Shown piece by piece: positions 8,801-15,860 of a stretch of 64,000 nt of DNA; position 1 is the stretch's first letter, and the number at the start of each line of letters is the position of its first letter. A program made the translations under genes and the position numbers. The DNA comes from Methanobrevibacter millerae (lineage in GTDB: Archaea > Methanobacteriota > Methanobacteria > Methanobacteriales > Methanobacteriaceae). Below the pieces are notes generated by a model. That model was given only the letters and a program-made list of their open reading frames with translations, was not told the origin of the DNA and did no database searches. The stretch is taken from positions 1-64,000 of the forward strand of contig SUTF01000007.1 of NCBI GenBank assembly GCA_015063005.1, read 5' to 3'.

Positions 8801-10686
8801 TAGATCACAGCAATGACTCAAATCAAGATTTAAAAACAGATAAGAATGATGTTGATTCTGATTCTGAAGATAGTGTTGAATCGGATGATGGTAAGGTTGA
8901 TTTGGGGTCTGATGATGATTATATCTATGTAGATCACAGCAATGATGAGGAAAGTACTATTGATTATGCTGATGATGAACCTCCTGTTGTTGAAGTCAAT
9001 CCTTTAAAAAATATTTTATTTGGTGACCGTAAGCCTAAAAATCCTGATGGAATAAATCACTCTAAGTTTTCTGATGCTTTAAGAGGCACTTCACGAATTA
9101 GTTTAACAAAAGAAGAGGTTGAAACTGTTCATGGTGAGGTCATTGATGAAGATATTATCGAACATAGGCCTGCTCCTAAAGATGATGATGTCGTTGAAGT
9201 TGAAATAATATCTGGAGATATTGGCGAAGTAAATGATAATGATGAGGTTTCTTCTAGAAAAGAAGAATTTAACAATAAAAAGGTAACATTTAATAAGAAT
9301 ATTGATGGTGTGTATGATATGGAAAGAAAAAGGACTATTGAAGAAGAGGAGTTTAGCCATATAATCGATGAGGCTTTTGATAATAATCCTGAAGGTACTC
9401 TTGGGGAAGATGATATTTCCAATCTAGCTTCTGCTATTGTAAATAAGGCTTTTGATGATGTAATTTCTGATGCATTAAATAATAAACACGAGCAAAATAC
9501 TCAAAAGTTTGATGATAACTATCAAAATAACAAACAAGATATTGAATATGATGAAATCGATGACGAATTCACTCAAAATGTTAAACCTGCATCTACATCT
9601 CCTGATGGAGTTACATATTATAAAGGTATAAATGATGTTAACAGTCCGTTAAGAAAGAATAATTTATATTATGATGGGGACAGGAATAAGAACAAATCTG
9701 TAAAAGAATCCATTAAAAGTGGAATTAGAGACATTAAATATATTCACAAATCTCTAAACGAGATTGAAAATCCAACTCAAGTGGGATATGTTTCTGTAGT
9801 GGATAGGACAGAGGAATATAATCCGAATGATTATATCACTCCAATTCAGGATTATGATGGTGAAGAGTATGTTCCTCAAGAGGAAGGATTGACTTTCGCT
9901 GAAAAAGAGGAGTTAAGATATGAAAGAGAACTCCAGATGGAAAAGCTCAAAAAAGAATTGGCTAGTGATGATAATTCAATTGTAACAATTCATGAAGAAG
10001 AAAGACGCGAAGTTAAAAAAGACCAGGCCCTGGAAGATATTATTCAAATAGCTGATGAGGACTATAAGGAAATTGAAAAGGAGAGATTCAAAAGCAATAA
10101 TACTTTAAAAGCCTTTGATGATAATAAACTTCCTAAAAGAGGAAATATTGAAGATGAAATTGTTGAATATAAATTTGCAAGTGATTTTGGTTTAAATTCA
10201 CAAGATGACTTATTCAATCAGCCTATTGAAAATGTTTCCAATTCAATTAATCAGATTATTAAGGTTGAAGGACCAATTCATGTGAATGAAGTAATAAAAA
10301 GGGTAAAAGACAGTTGTCACATTAAAAGGGCTGGCTCAAAAATGAAAAAGCAAGTTTTAAAAGCTATTAAAGAATCTGAAAGCTCTGGAAATATTATTAA
10401 AATTGGCAATTTCTTATATGATGCTTCAAGCAATGATGTTGTAATAAGAAGACGGGTTAAGCCTAAGATAGATTTAATTTCCGATGAGGAAATTGCAAAA
10501 AATATAGAAACTATATTGTCACATAAACAGAATGTAACTACTGCAAGCTTAACCAGAGAGGTTTCACGTAACTTCGGATTCAAATCTACTTCCCGCAAAA
10601 CCTCTGTTAAAATCAAAAGTGTTCTGGATTCAATGATAGCTGACAGTACTGTCAAATTAACTAATGATATTGTGGAACTTAATTAG
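2875..10686 (+). CDS. Giant DUF4011-type superfamily I helicase/nuclease with acidic insert and C-terminal DUF3320
   Basis: A 2603-residue protein. The N-terminal roughly 300 residues fit DUF4011. A superfamily 1 helicase follows: Walker A GPPGTGKS near residue 317, Walker B VVIFDEAS near 950, motif III GDTQQLPPTSFF near 975, and the C-terminal motif LNVLITRARQK near 1190. Next comes a Vsr/PD-(D/E)XK-like nuclease block (FEDAIASFLEENGYQVDKQ ... FRVDLAI, about 1245-1290), then a charged coiled coil (about 1350-1400). About 1000 residues of Asp/Glu/Ser-rich low-complexity sequence follow (about 1400-2430), and the end carries a DUF3320-like segment (EGPIHVNEVIKRV). Proteins with this architecture without the insert are, from memory, reported anti-phage factors. 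The start is ambiguous (ATG at 2875 or 2884). A TATA box near 2837-2848 and the lack of a ribosome site suggest a leaderless transcript. Confidence 0.85.
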   Translation: MIIMLSNSSTNIIEKEFENLRKELLDLTLRNQLLNFKSRAKTVSIKNQTPINVYQTLVLQENKMYFVANKKDKKEEKSSVWDHIPFDFSKFSEGNKKLATDLTPNELQKRLYYINNQAKTMLQEQGYNILYLAVGFLEWVDKSKPKQVNQAPLVLIPVSMERKKVGESFNLAWTGEDIQTNISLKAKLLEGGIELPDFEFKKYGEVVDHYIAKVKRAVSRMDDWKVNNNIALGFFSFTKFVMYNDLNPDSWAENVDLTKNELIQAIFNPAKNDVEAFNEEDIDSQLEYQTMYQVLDADSSQIAAIQDVKAGRNLVVEGPPGTGKSQTIVNLIAELLAEGKSVLFVSEKMAALDVVKDRLTGVGLGKFVLELHSHKTRRKKFLKDLQKSTTVRAVDTLNIDQTIRKLETLKRQLDDYASVIHRPVFAVNLSAFQLYGMKEAADDHFSRKQSIMPLVRFNSPESISIKDLDDIILSLESVAELYQTISKENPWSKCAPKSLLPADLREIEMLINDTLTSLDAFLIERGRVYDIYGIKKPNTLNEFNKSLSAFDIIKSQNSELIDAKILKSGAWDKNNDDAYLIIQELAKYQKVAGILDKFNPGIYHTNIDALIYQLNELSHKKLRFFKGKQHVELVEMYYNVPVPDDIPTIINDLNQAKIAIQLKKNLEANEALAKRYYGDYWHLNADVNDLKAIAQWMNQFTVLTKEGIFSQNTIDILSKDLFDINPERDLVDYIDSGNEFSKDLDKLKAKLNPRSKLIFKKGANDVAFEDWQSQLYNWRGQLSSLHLWSQYLNTKNSLKGTTAELFVDSIEKRNIKKDDVKSLVEGNFADSLLNILFVENHELATFIGELHENRIREFKDLDKKILVLNRKRIFHKLNKNIPQIFGATENPQAKVLAGEFTRKSGHLPVRKLLEKAGGMIKQIKPCFMMSPLSVAQYLDPTNEELQFDVVIFDEASQVKPEDALGAFMRGKTAVVMGDTQQLPPTSFFDQMASGESDEEEATSLDMESILHLCKLSFPVKMLKWHYRSRHESLINVSNKEFYDNELLVYPSPSHNDSELGLKFHYNPNTAYDRGSSSANPKEAEDVVEAIFDHFDRYGDTKSLGVGTFSVAQKNAILEKLEEKRRERPEFEPLFSENKDERFFVKNLETIQGDERDVILISVGYGFDNERKMSLNFGPLNQDGGERRLNVLITRARQKCVVFSNFKASSMKLTANPPHGVRALREFLEYAENLTMGAHTADEHTAAPFEDAIASFLEENGYQVDKQIGCAGFRVDLAIVDEENPGKYILGITTDGKMYASSKVARDRDRLREQVLEGLGWKLYHLWSTDWYRNRDLGRKKLLEFIEKSIKETREEQRIAREKEEKRRIEAEKKAEELRKKREKELEEQRKKEAEAKAAMLGDDVEVIPPNGELDFDDDIIFVSPDEIDDYEDDIEFTQESPSEFVQAKQETNEIDIKESPSEFVSINEENTGNAGAPNEFVSVSEDSSAFDDFIFEDEKEDISSEDAKATVIDNSDDNDSNNEFVETSDGEEPIISDESENINEDVVSDTSFENVEELDDDISEDDILSVDLDDSSEDIVGFDDDISEEDVSVIDSEVSSESVSESGDADISEEDVSSENIAVEESVDLNDDYTLGIDEENIPFESADNHDDFEEDDLDEIIEELSEDDELVNDSDNPLDDGEEDEVTFTSDKDNSEDVQYKAEENEEEVQEEIDDDSDSSKVKFGSTISKSSGGGILSSIKNKFSLFNEDEDKTEEELTDIIKDKIEDGDFIYVDHSNDELDEDVFDEDIGDDADEPEPVVNDVVEDESVSVVDDKSEDVIPEPIEEEPEPVVNDVVEDESVSVVDDKSEDVIPEPIEEEPAPVVEKTSEKHKVNFSSTTSSINIDDIYDVEENSPDLKETVVDFDNNKEFDDVIDSTSDIKHDNSESKNSYLNDDDLGSSDDSNHDLESDTNDVSVESDGDNVDLGSDDDYIYVDHSNDSNQDLKTDKNDVDSDSEDSVESDDGKVDLGSDDDYIYVDHSNDEESTIDYADDEPPVVEVNPLKNILFGDRKPKNPDGINHSKFSDALRGTSRISLTKEEVETVHGEVIDEDIIEHRPAPKDDDVVEVEIISGDIGEVNDNDEVSSRKEEFNNKKVTFNKNIDGVYDMERKRTIEEEEFSHIIDEAFDNNPEGTLGEDDISNLASAIVNKAFDDVISDALNNKHEQNTQKFDDNYQNNKQDIEYDEIDDEFTQNVKPASTSPDGVTYYKGINDVNSPLRKNNLYYDGDRNKNKSVKESIKSGIRDIKYIHKSLNEIENPTQVGYVSVVDRTEEYNPNDYITPIQDYDGEEYVPQEEGLTFAEKEELRYERELQMEKLKKELASDDNSIVTIHEEERREVKKDQALEDIIQIADEDYKEIEKERFKSNNTLKAFDDNKLPKRGNIEDEIVEYKFASDFGLNSQDDLFNQPIENVSNSINQIIKVEGPIHVNEVIKRVKDSCHIKRAGSKMKKQVLKAIKESESSGNIIKIGNFLYDASSNDVVIRRRVKPKIDLISDEEIAKNIETILSHKQNVTTASLTREVSRNFGFKSTSRKTSVKIKSVLDSMIADSTVKLTNDIVELN
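8263..8460 (+). repeat. 96-bp in-frame tandem repeat in the helicase gene
   Basis: Two almost identical 96-nt units (8263-8358 and 8359-8454), followed by the first codons of a third, encode a 32-residue repeat beginning EPEPVVNDVVEDESVSVV. The units differ by a silent change near the end, so the duplication is recent. A second recurring motif, YIYVDHSND, occurs near 8770-8815 and 8900-8945, with a relative (FIYVDHSND) near 8190. Confidence 0.9.
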
Positions 10687-10695
10687 GTATTGGTC

Positions 10696-12447
10696 ATGTC
10701 TTCAAAAATTAAATCTCCTGAAAATTTACCTAAAAAGCCAGGCGTTTATATTATGAGAAACGCCGAAGGGGAAATAATCTACATAGGTAAGGCCAAAAAC
10801 CTTTTAAATCGGGTACGTTCATATTTTAGGGAGAAATTGGATAGGCCTAAAACTCAAATATTGATGAGTCATTTTGACAGTTTGGAATATATTTTAACTA
10901 ATTCTGAAAAAGAGGCTTTGATTTTAGAGGCTAATCTAATTAAAAAGCACCATCCTCGATATAATGTTCAACTGAAAGATGACAAAAGATATCCTTATGT
11001 TAAAATTACCGATGAAAAGTTTCCCCGTTTAGTCATTACTAGAAATATCACTAAAAATGGTGTTTATTATGGTCCATTTACTGATGTAGGGTCTGTTAAA
11101 AGAACTGTTAAGTTTTTAAAGTCACTATTTAAAATCAGGACTTGCCGCAATATGAATGGTCCTTGTCTCAATGCTCAGATTGATTTGTGCTATGCACCGT
11201 GTGATGGAAGAATAACGCAGGAAGAATATGCAGAAATTATTAATAAGATTGATTTGTTTTTTCAGGGCAAATATTCAACTATTGTGAAGAATCTCAAAAA
11301 GGAAATGACTGAAGCTGCATTGAATGAGGAATATGAAAAGGCAGCTGTTTTAAGAGACCAAATCAATTCCATAGAAGAAATTATGGAAAAACAGTTTGTT
11401 GATTTGGTAGATGATGATTTGGATCAGGATGTAATAGCTACTGCACAGGGTGAAAACAATATTGTCGTTATTATTATGCCTGTTAGAAACGGTAAGATTA
11501 CTGGGCGTGATGACTTTTTAATGAGTGGTAGTGAATATGATTCAACATCTGAGATATTGTCAGCTTTCATCCAACAGTATTATGGTTATAATAGGCATGT
11601 TCCAAAGCAAATTCTTCTGCCTGAAGAAATTGATGATGCAGAACTTCTTGAGGAATGGCTGGCAGATTTAAGGGGAAATAAAGTCTATATTAAAGTGCCT
11701 CAAAAAGGAGTAAAATTAAGGCTTGTTAAAATGGCGGAGAAAAATGCTGAAATTATTATTCATCAAAAGAAAAAGCTTGAAAACTCTTTGATTGAGCTTA
11801 AGAAATATTTGAAGCTTGAAAAGATTCCTCGTGTCATTGAAGGTTATGATATAAGTAATATTTCTGGAAAATTTGCAGTAGGCTCAAAGGTATCATTCAA
11901 GGATGCAAAACCAAATAAAAAGATGTACAAGCAATTTAGAATGGAAACTCCAGGACCTAACGATTTTGCAATGATGAAGGAATTGCTGACACGTCGCCTT
12001 AAATTGATTGAAAGCGATCCAGAACCTGATTTGATAGTTATTGATGGGGGAAAAGGCCAGTTAGGTATGGCCTGTGGCGTTTTAGAGGAGTTGAATTTAA
12101 CCCATATTCCAATCATAGGTCTTGCAAAGGAATTTGAAGAGATTTATCTTCCAAACACCAGCAGACCAATAATCATTCCAAAGAATAATCGTGCGCTTCA
12201 TTTGCTTCAGCAGGTTCGTGATGAATCTCACCGTTTCGCTATTACTTATCATAGAAAGCTTAGAAGTAAAAATATAAGTCAATCTAGTCTTGATGATATA
12301 AAAGGAATAGGAAAGAAGCGAAAAATTAATCTTTTAAAGGAATTTGGATCAATTGAAAATATTAGGAATGCCAGTCTGGAGGAGCTGCAGAATGTTGATG
12401 GCATGAGCAAAAATTCCGCTCAAAATGTTTTTGATTATTACCATTAA
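10696..12447 (+). CDS. uvrC: Excinuclease ABC subunit C
   Basis: UvrC makes both incisions in nucleotide-excision repair with UvrA and UvrB. The N-terminal GIY-YIG nuclease is clear (PGVYIMRNAEGEIIYIGKA, then NLLNRVRSYF). The Cys cluster CRNMNGPCLNAQIDLCYAPC (about 155-175) binds an Fe-S cluster in UvrC proteins. NEEYEKAAVLRDQI is the UVR motif that contacts UvrB. The RNase H-like 5' nuclease follows (EGYDISNISG, VIDGGKGQL), then two helix-hairpin-helix units at the end (IKGIGKKRKINLLKEFGS). About 583 residues, normal size. The ATG at 10696 is preferred over an in-frame TTG at 10690. It lies 9 nt after the helicase stop, so the two may be cotranscribed. Confidence 0.95.
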   Translation: MSSKIKSPENLPKKPGVYIMRNAEGEIIYIGKAKNLLNRVRSYFREKLDRPKTQILMSHFDSLEYILTNSEKEALILEANLIKKHHPRYNVQLKDDKRYPYVKITDEKFPRLVITRNITKNGVYYGPFTDVGSVKRTVKFLKSLFKIRTCRNMNGPCLNAQIDLCYAPCDGRITQEEYAEIINKIDLFFQGKYSTIVKNLKKEMTEAALNEEYEKAAVLRDQINSIEEIMEKQFVDLVDDDLDQDVIATAQGENNIVVIIMPVRNGKITGRDDFLMSGSEYDSTSEILSAFIQQYYGYNRHVPKQILLPEEIDDAELLEEWLADLRGNKVYIKVPQKGVKLRLVKMAEKNAEIIIHQKKKLENSLIELKKYLKLEKIPRVIEGYDISNISGKFAVGSKVSFKDAKPNKKMYKQFRMETPGPNDFAMMKELLTRRLKLIESDPEPDLIVIDGGKGQLGMACGVLEELNLTHIPIIGLAKEFEEIYLPNTSRPIIIPKNNRALHLLQQVRDESHRFAITYHRKLRSKNISQSSLDDIKGIGKKRKINLLKEFGSIENIRNASLEELQNVDGMSKNSAQNVFDYYH

Positions 12448-12535
12448 ATTACGAAAAAAGTGCCTATTTTTAATTAAATTTAAATATAAGTAATTTTAAT
12501 AATAATTTTTATAGAATTATTAATAGGTTTATATT

Positions 12536-13063
12536 ATGGTAAAATGTCCAAGATGTGGGTATGATAATCTCTCATCAGCCACATATTGTGTGAATTGTTC
12601 CTATATATTATCTGGTTCACCTACCGGTCAAAAAAAAGGTGGGTGGAAAATGGGAACAGCAAAAAAAATACTTCTCATTGTTGGGATAATCGTTGTTGCA
12701 CTTTTATTATTTTCATTTATTTATAATGTTTCTCAACCAAGTCATGAAGAATCCTTGAATGTTGTTACTGCAGACAGTAATGTTCAGGAAGGTTCTACTC
12801 ATCCTTATTCTGTAAAAGTTAATTACTCTGGTGATTGGTACTCAAAATCTGGTGATGCTAATTATCCTGTTGAAAAATCTGGTCATGGACCTATGTCATT
12901 TTCACTAGACTGCTCTTCATGGGATAAAGTTTCTGTCAGTGTTCAAAAATCAGATGGCGCATCAGAACCATTATCAGTTCAACTTTTAAGGAATGGTGAG
13001 GTAGTAGGTGAAAATACAACTAGTGGCTCTTCAAATCAGGTCACAATTTCATATCAAAGTTAA
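12536..13063 (+). CDS. Zinc-ribbon membrane-anchored protein with extracytoplasmic domain
   Basis: A 175-residue protein. Residues 4-25 form a zinc ribbon (CPRCGYDNLSSATYCVNC) at the cytoplasmic end. A single membrane helix follows (about 43-63, KILLIVGIIVVALLLFSFIY), then an extracytoplasmic region of about 110 residues rich in Ser, Gly and beta-type residues (YSVKVNYSGDWYSKSGDANYPVEKS). This zinc-ribbon plus membrane helix plus outer beta domain layout is frequent in Methanobacteriaceae, but the outer domain is not recognised. AGGT a few bases before the ATG supports the start. The stop overlaps the convergent hypothetical gene by 4 nt. Confidence 0.75.
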   Translation: MVKCPRCGYDNLSSATYCVNCSYILSGSPTGQKKGGWKMGTAKKILLIVGIIVVALLLFSFIYNVSQPSHEESLNVVTADSNVQEGSTHPYSVKVNYSGDWYSKSGDANYPVEKSGHGPMSFSLDCSSWDKVSVSVQKSDGASEPLSVQLLRNGEVVGENTTSGSSNQVTISYQS

Positions 13064-13359
13064 TTTTCAACTTCATTAGCTTTCTGATTCAATAATTCAA
13101 TGAGCTCATCAGTCTTGTAAAGTCTGATTTCTTCAGTTTCTGGTTTGAATATTTTCATAAATGTAATTAAATCATTGCATAATTGATCGTATTGTATATT
13201 TAAGGTGTTGAAGTTAGATAGTAGTCCAATTAATTGTTCTCTTTCTAATTTTTTATTTTCCCTAGTTATTTTTTCTATGTTTGCAAAATGTGTTTCAATT
13301 ATTAATTTGTCATTTTCCAAACTGCTAATATATTCTTGAATTTTATTTTCACAACTCAT
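13060..13359 (-). CDS. Hypothetical coiled-coil protein
   Basis: A 99-residue, mostly alpha-helical protein rich in Lys, Glu, Leu and Asn. Heptad-like spacing from about residue 10 to 60 (SLENDKLIIETHFANIEKITREN) predicts a coiled coil. A single Cys-rich spot lies at the N-terminus (MSCENK). It is convergent with the zinc-ribbon gene (4-nt overlap) and divergent from the A2 gene, sharing an AT-rich promoter interval of about 70 bp. No family is recognised. Confidence 0.6.
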   Translation of the reverse strand: MSCENKIQEYISSLENDKLIIETHFANIEKITRENKKLEREQLIGLLSNFNTLNIQYDQLCNDLITFMKIFKPETEEIRLYKTDELIELLNQKANEVEN

Positions 13360-13429
13360 TTAAATCACTAATAAATATTTTTAAATAGTTTCATTAATAT
13401 AAATTTGTATAATATAATGGGGCATAACT

Positions 13430-15136
13430 ATGATTAAAGTAGAAAATGTAAGTAAATCATATGAATTAGATGATGGTAATTCCGTAGTTGGTCTTAAAAA
13501 TGTAAGTTTTGAAGTAAATGAAGGAGAAATTCTAGGAATCATGGGTAAAAGCGGTTCCGGTAAAACTACACTTTTAAGAGCATTAAGAGGAGTTGAACAT
13601 ATTGATCAAGGTTCTATTACCGTAGCTGATGTAAGTGTAAATGAAAAATCATCTCAATTTTATTATAATAATCTTAAGAAAGTAACAGCCATTCATCTTC
13701 AAAGGTCTTTTGGGTTATGGCCTGAAACAGTACGCCAAAATGTCTTGAGAAAATTGTATTCCCGTAAATATCATGATGAGGGAAGCACTGATTTTGGAAT
13801 TGCTGAAAGTGAATTCGGCGATGAGGCAGACAAAATATTGGAATTGGTTTCCCTTACAGATAAAAAAGACCATTATGCATCTGTTTTAAGTGGTGGAGAA
13901 AAGCAGAGGTTAATCATTGCTCGTCAACTTGCAAAACAGCCAAAGGCTTTACTTTTAGATGAACCTGCAACCATGGCATGCCCTAAAACAAAACAAGAAA
14001 TTCTTGATGCAGTGAAAAATATCAATAATGAATTAAATATTACTGTTGTTGTAGTTTCACATTTGCCTGAAGTCCAAAAATATCTGGCTGATAGAGTAAT
14101 ATTGATGGAAGATGGTGAAATTAAAAAAGAGGGAACTCCCGATGAGATTACTGAAGAGTTCATGAGTGGAATGGATCCTATTGTTGACATTGAGAATATT
14201 TCCACAGATGAGGATGTAATTGACGTCAAGGACATCTATAAAAGATTCTACCTATTGACAGGTGGGGAAGTACTTCAAATTGAAGATATTAATTTTAAAG
14301 TTCAAAAGGAAAATATATTGAGTTTAATAGGTCCTAGTGGTGCTGGAAAGACTGTTTTGCTACGTATGTTGGCCGGACTTGATGATTCAGATGAAGGAGA
14401 TGTTTTATATCAGGTTGATAATGAATGGCATGACATAGCTATTGCAGGAATTGGACGTATGAAAATCCGTTCAAAATTAGGATTCATGCATCAGGAATTC
14501 GCTTTATCTCACTATGCTACCGTGCTTGACCAATTGGCGACACGTTTAGGATATAAAAATCAGGATATTGTTAAGGAAGCTCGTCAAAGGGCAGAAAGAT
14601 TAGGTCTTGGTGATGAATTACTTGATTCACTTTATTTGCTCACTGATTTGCAGGAAAGTGAAGCTAAGGCACGTTTGGAACAAGTCGGTCTTTCACCAGA
14701 TATATTGTCTGATCTATTTCCTAAATTCCCAGAAACCGCTACTCGTGAAGCCGTGGCTGACATTTTTGAAAGTCTTGACTTGGATTTGGATATTTTGCAA
14801 AGAAAATCCTACGAATTGTCAGGTGGTCAGAAAGTACGTGTAATGCTTGCATTGATATTGGTATCAAAACCTGAATTCCTGCTTTTGGATGAACCATTTG
14901 GAGATTTGGACCCTGTTACATTAAGAACAGTTACCAATTCCCTTAAAAAGATATCCAAAAAGTATAAGATTACAATCGTAATGATTTCACATAACACTGA
15001 CTTCATTAAGGAACTGTCAAACAGAGCTTTATTCATGGATGACGGTAAGATAATTGATGACAGTGAAGATATGGATGAAATAGTCAATAATTTCATTGAT
15101 TTCTGTCATGCAAGTTACTTGAAGGAGAATGAATAG
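13430..15136 (+). CDS. atwA: Methyl-coenzyme M reductase activation component A2 (twin ABC ATPase)
   Basis: Component A2 is an ATP-binding protein of the complex that reductively activates methyl-coenzyme M reductase (Ni(II) to Ni(I) F430). It has two soluble ABC ATPase domains in 568 residues. The first has Walker A GKSGSGKTT (about 39-47), signature LSGGEKQR and Walker B ALLLDEPA. The second has Walker A GPSGAGKTV (about 301), signature LSGGQKVR and Walker B FLLLDEPFGDLDP. No membrane domain is encoded next to it, as expected for A2 rather than a transporter. The insertion between Q-loop and signature of the second half is long and acidic, which fits my memory of A2. Its stop abuts the ATG of a UspA gene. 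A generic ABC transporter subunit is the alternative. Confidence 0.82.
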   Translation: MIKVENVSKSYELDDGNSVVGLKNVSFEVNEGEILGIMGKSGSGKTTLLRALRGVEHIDQGSITVADVSVNEKSSQFYYNNLKKVTAIHLQRSFGLWPETVRQNVLRKLYSRKYHDEGSTDFGIAESEFGDEADKILELVSLTDKKDHYASVLSGGEKQRLIIARQLAKQPKALLLDEPATMACPKTKQEILDAVKNINNELNITVVVVSHLPEVQKYLADRVILMEDGEIKKEGTPDEITEEFMSGMDPIVDIENISTDEDVIDVKDIYKRFYLLTGGEVLQIEDINFKVQKENILSLIGPSGAGKTVLLRMLAGLDDSDEGDVLYQVDNEWHDIAIAGIGRMKIRSKLGFMHQEFALSHYATVLDQLATRLGYKNQDIVKEARQRAERLGLGDELLDSLYLLTDLQESEAKARLEQVGLSPDILSDLFPKFPETATREAVADIFESLDLDLDILQRKSYELSGGQKVRVMLALILVSKPEFLLLDEPFGDLDPVTLRTVTNSLKKISKKYKITIVMISHNTDFIKELSNRALFMDDGKIIDDSEDMDEIVNNFIDFCHASYLKENE

Positions 15137-15562
15137 ATGTTTGATGTTATTTGTGTCCCTGTTGATGGATCAGAATATGGATATAAGGCTGCTGATGTAG
15201 CAATTGAAATAGCTGAGAAATTCTCATCCAAAATTGCTGCTGTTCATGTTTTGGAAGAGTTTTCATTTAGTAGCTATGATTCCGAAGAGGATAGTGGTGA
15301 TGCAATTTTGGCTAAAATTACTAAAAAAGCGGCTGAACATGATGTTGAGGTTGTTGAACATTTACTGACTGCCGATGCATTAAGGGACATGAAGTTTATT
15401 ATAAATCAAACTGGCGCAGATTTGGTTGTGATTCATAGATTTGGCTCTGATAATGAACGATTTGTTTCATTTGAAGAAAACAGTGTCAGTGACCATCAGA
15501 TTGGTTCCGTAACAGAAAGACTTTTAAGGAATTCTGATGTGCCTGTTTTACTGATAAACTAA
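15137..15562 (+). CDS. UspA-family universal stress protein
   Basis: A 141-residue single-domain UspA protein. The N-terminal ICVPVDGSEYGYKAADVAIEIA is the first strand and nucleotide loop. Near the C-terminus, VIHRFGSDN ... SDHQIGSVTERLLRNSDVPVLLI approximates the GxxGx9GS phosphate-binding pattern with a stretched spacer, so ATP binding is possible but not certain. It starts directly after the A2 stop with no gap, so the two are translationally coupled. A T-rich tract after the stop (15571-15591) looks like an archaeal terminator. Confidence 0.9.
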   Translation: MFDVICVPVDGSEYGYKAADVAIEIAEKFSSKIAAVHVLEEFSFSSYDSEEDSGDAILAKITKKAAEHDVEVVEHLLTADALRDMKFIINQTGADLVVIHRFGSDNERFVSFEENSVSDHQIGSVTERLLRNSDVPVLLIN

Positions 15563-15688
15563 TATATTTATTTTTTCTTTTTTTCTTTTATTAACTATTT
15601 ACTTGTTTTTAACATATCTTTAAATACTATAAAAACATTATTTATAAATAACTAAACTTTTTAGTTCGTTTTTCAAAAAGGAGATATT

Positions 15689-15856
15689 ATGATAGTTAAA
15701 GAATGGTGTTCATTCTGTGGTGAATGCGCAGGTGTTTGCCCAAGAAATTTAATTCAAGTAAGAGAGTATGCTTTAGTATTTGACGAAGGTGACTGTAAAG
15801 ATTGTGACACATGCATTAAAGCTTGTCCAATCAATGCTTTAGAAAAAGAGGAATGA
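15689..15856 (+). CDS. 2[4Fe-4S] ferredoxin
   Basis: A 55-residue ferredoxin with two full cluster motifs: CSFCGECAGVCP (from residue 7) and CKDCDTCIKACP (from residue 36), each CxxCxxCxxxC followed by Pro. A strong ribosome site (AAAGGAG) lies just before the ATG, and TATA-like TTTATAAAT sits near 15640-15650. The stop is 4 nt before the geranylgeranyl reductase start, so it is very likely the dedicated electron donor for that enzyme, which reduces lipid double bonds. Confidence 0.95.
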   Translation: MIVKEWCSFCGECAGVCPRNLIQVREYALVFDEGDCKDCDTCIKACPINALEKEE

Positions 15857-15860
15857 TTTT

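Noticed and set aside
13430..15136. ABC transporter for small molecules
   Set aside because: Two fused ATPase domains without any membrane subunit nearby, and strong resemblance to A2, favour the methyl-coenzyme M reductase activation role.
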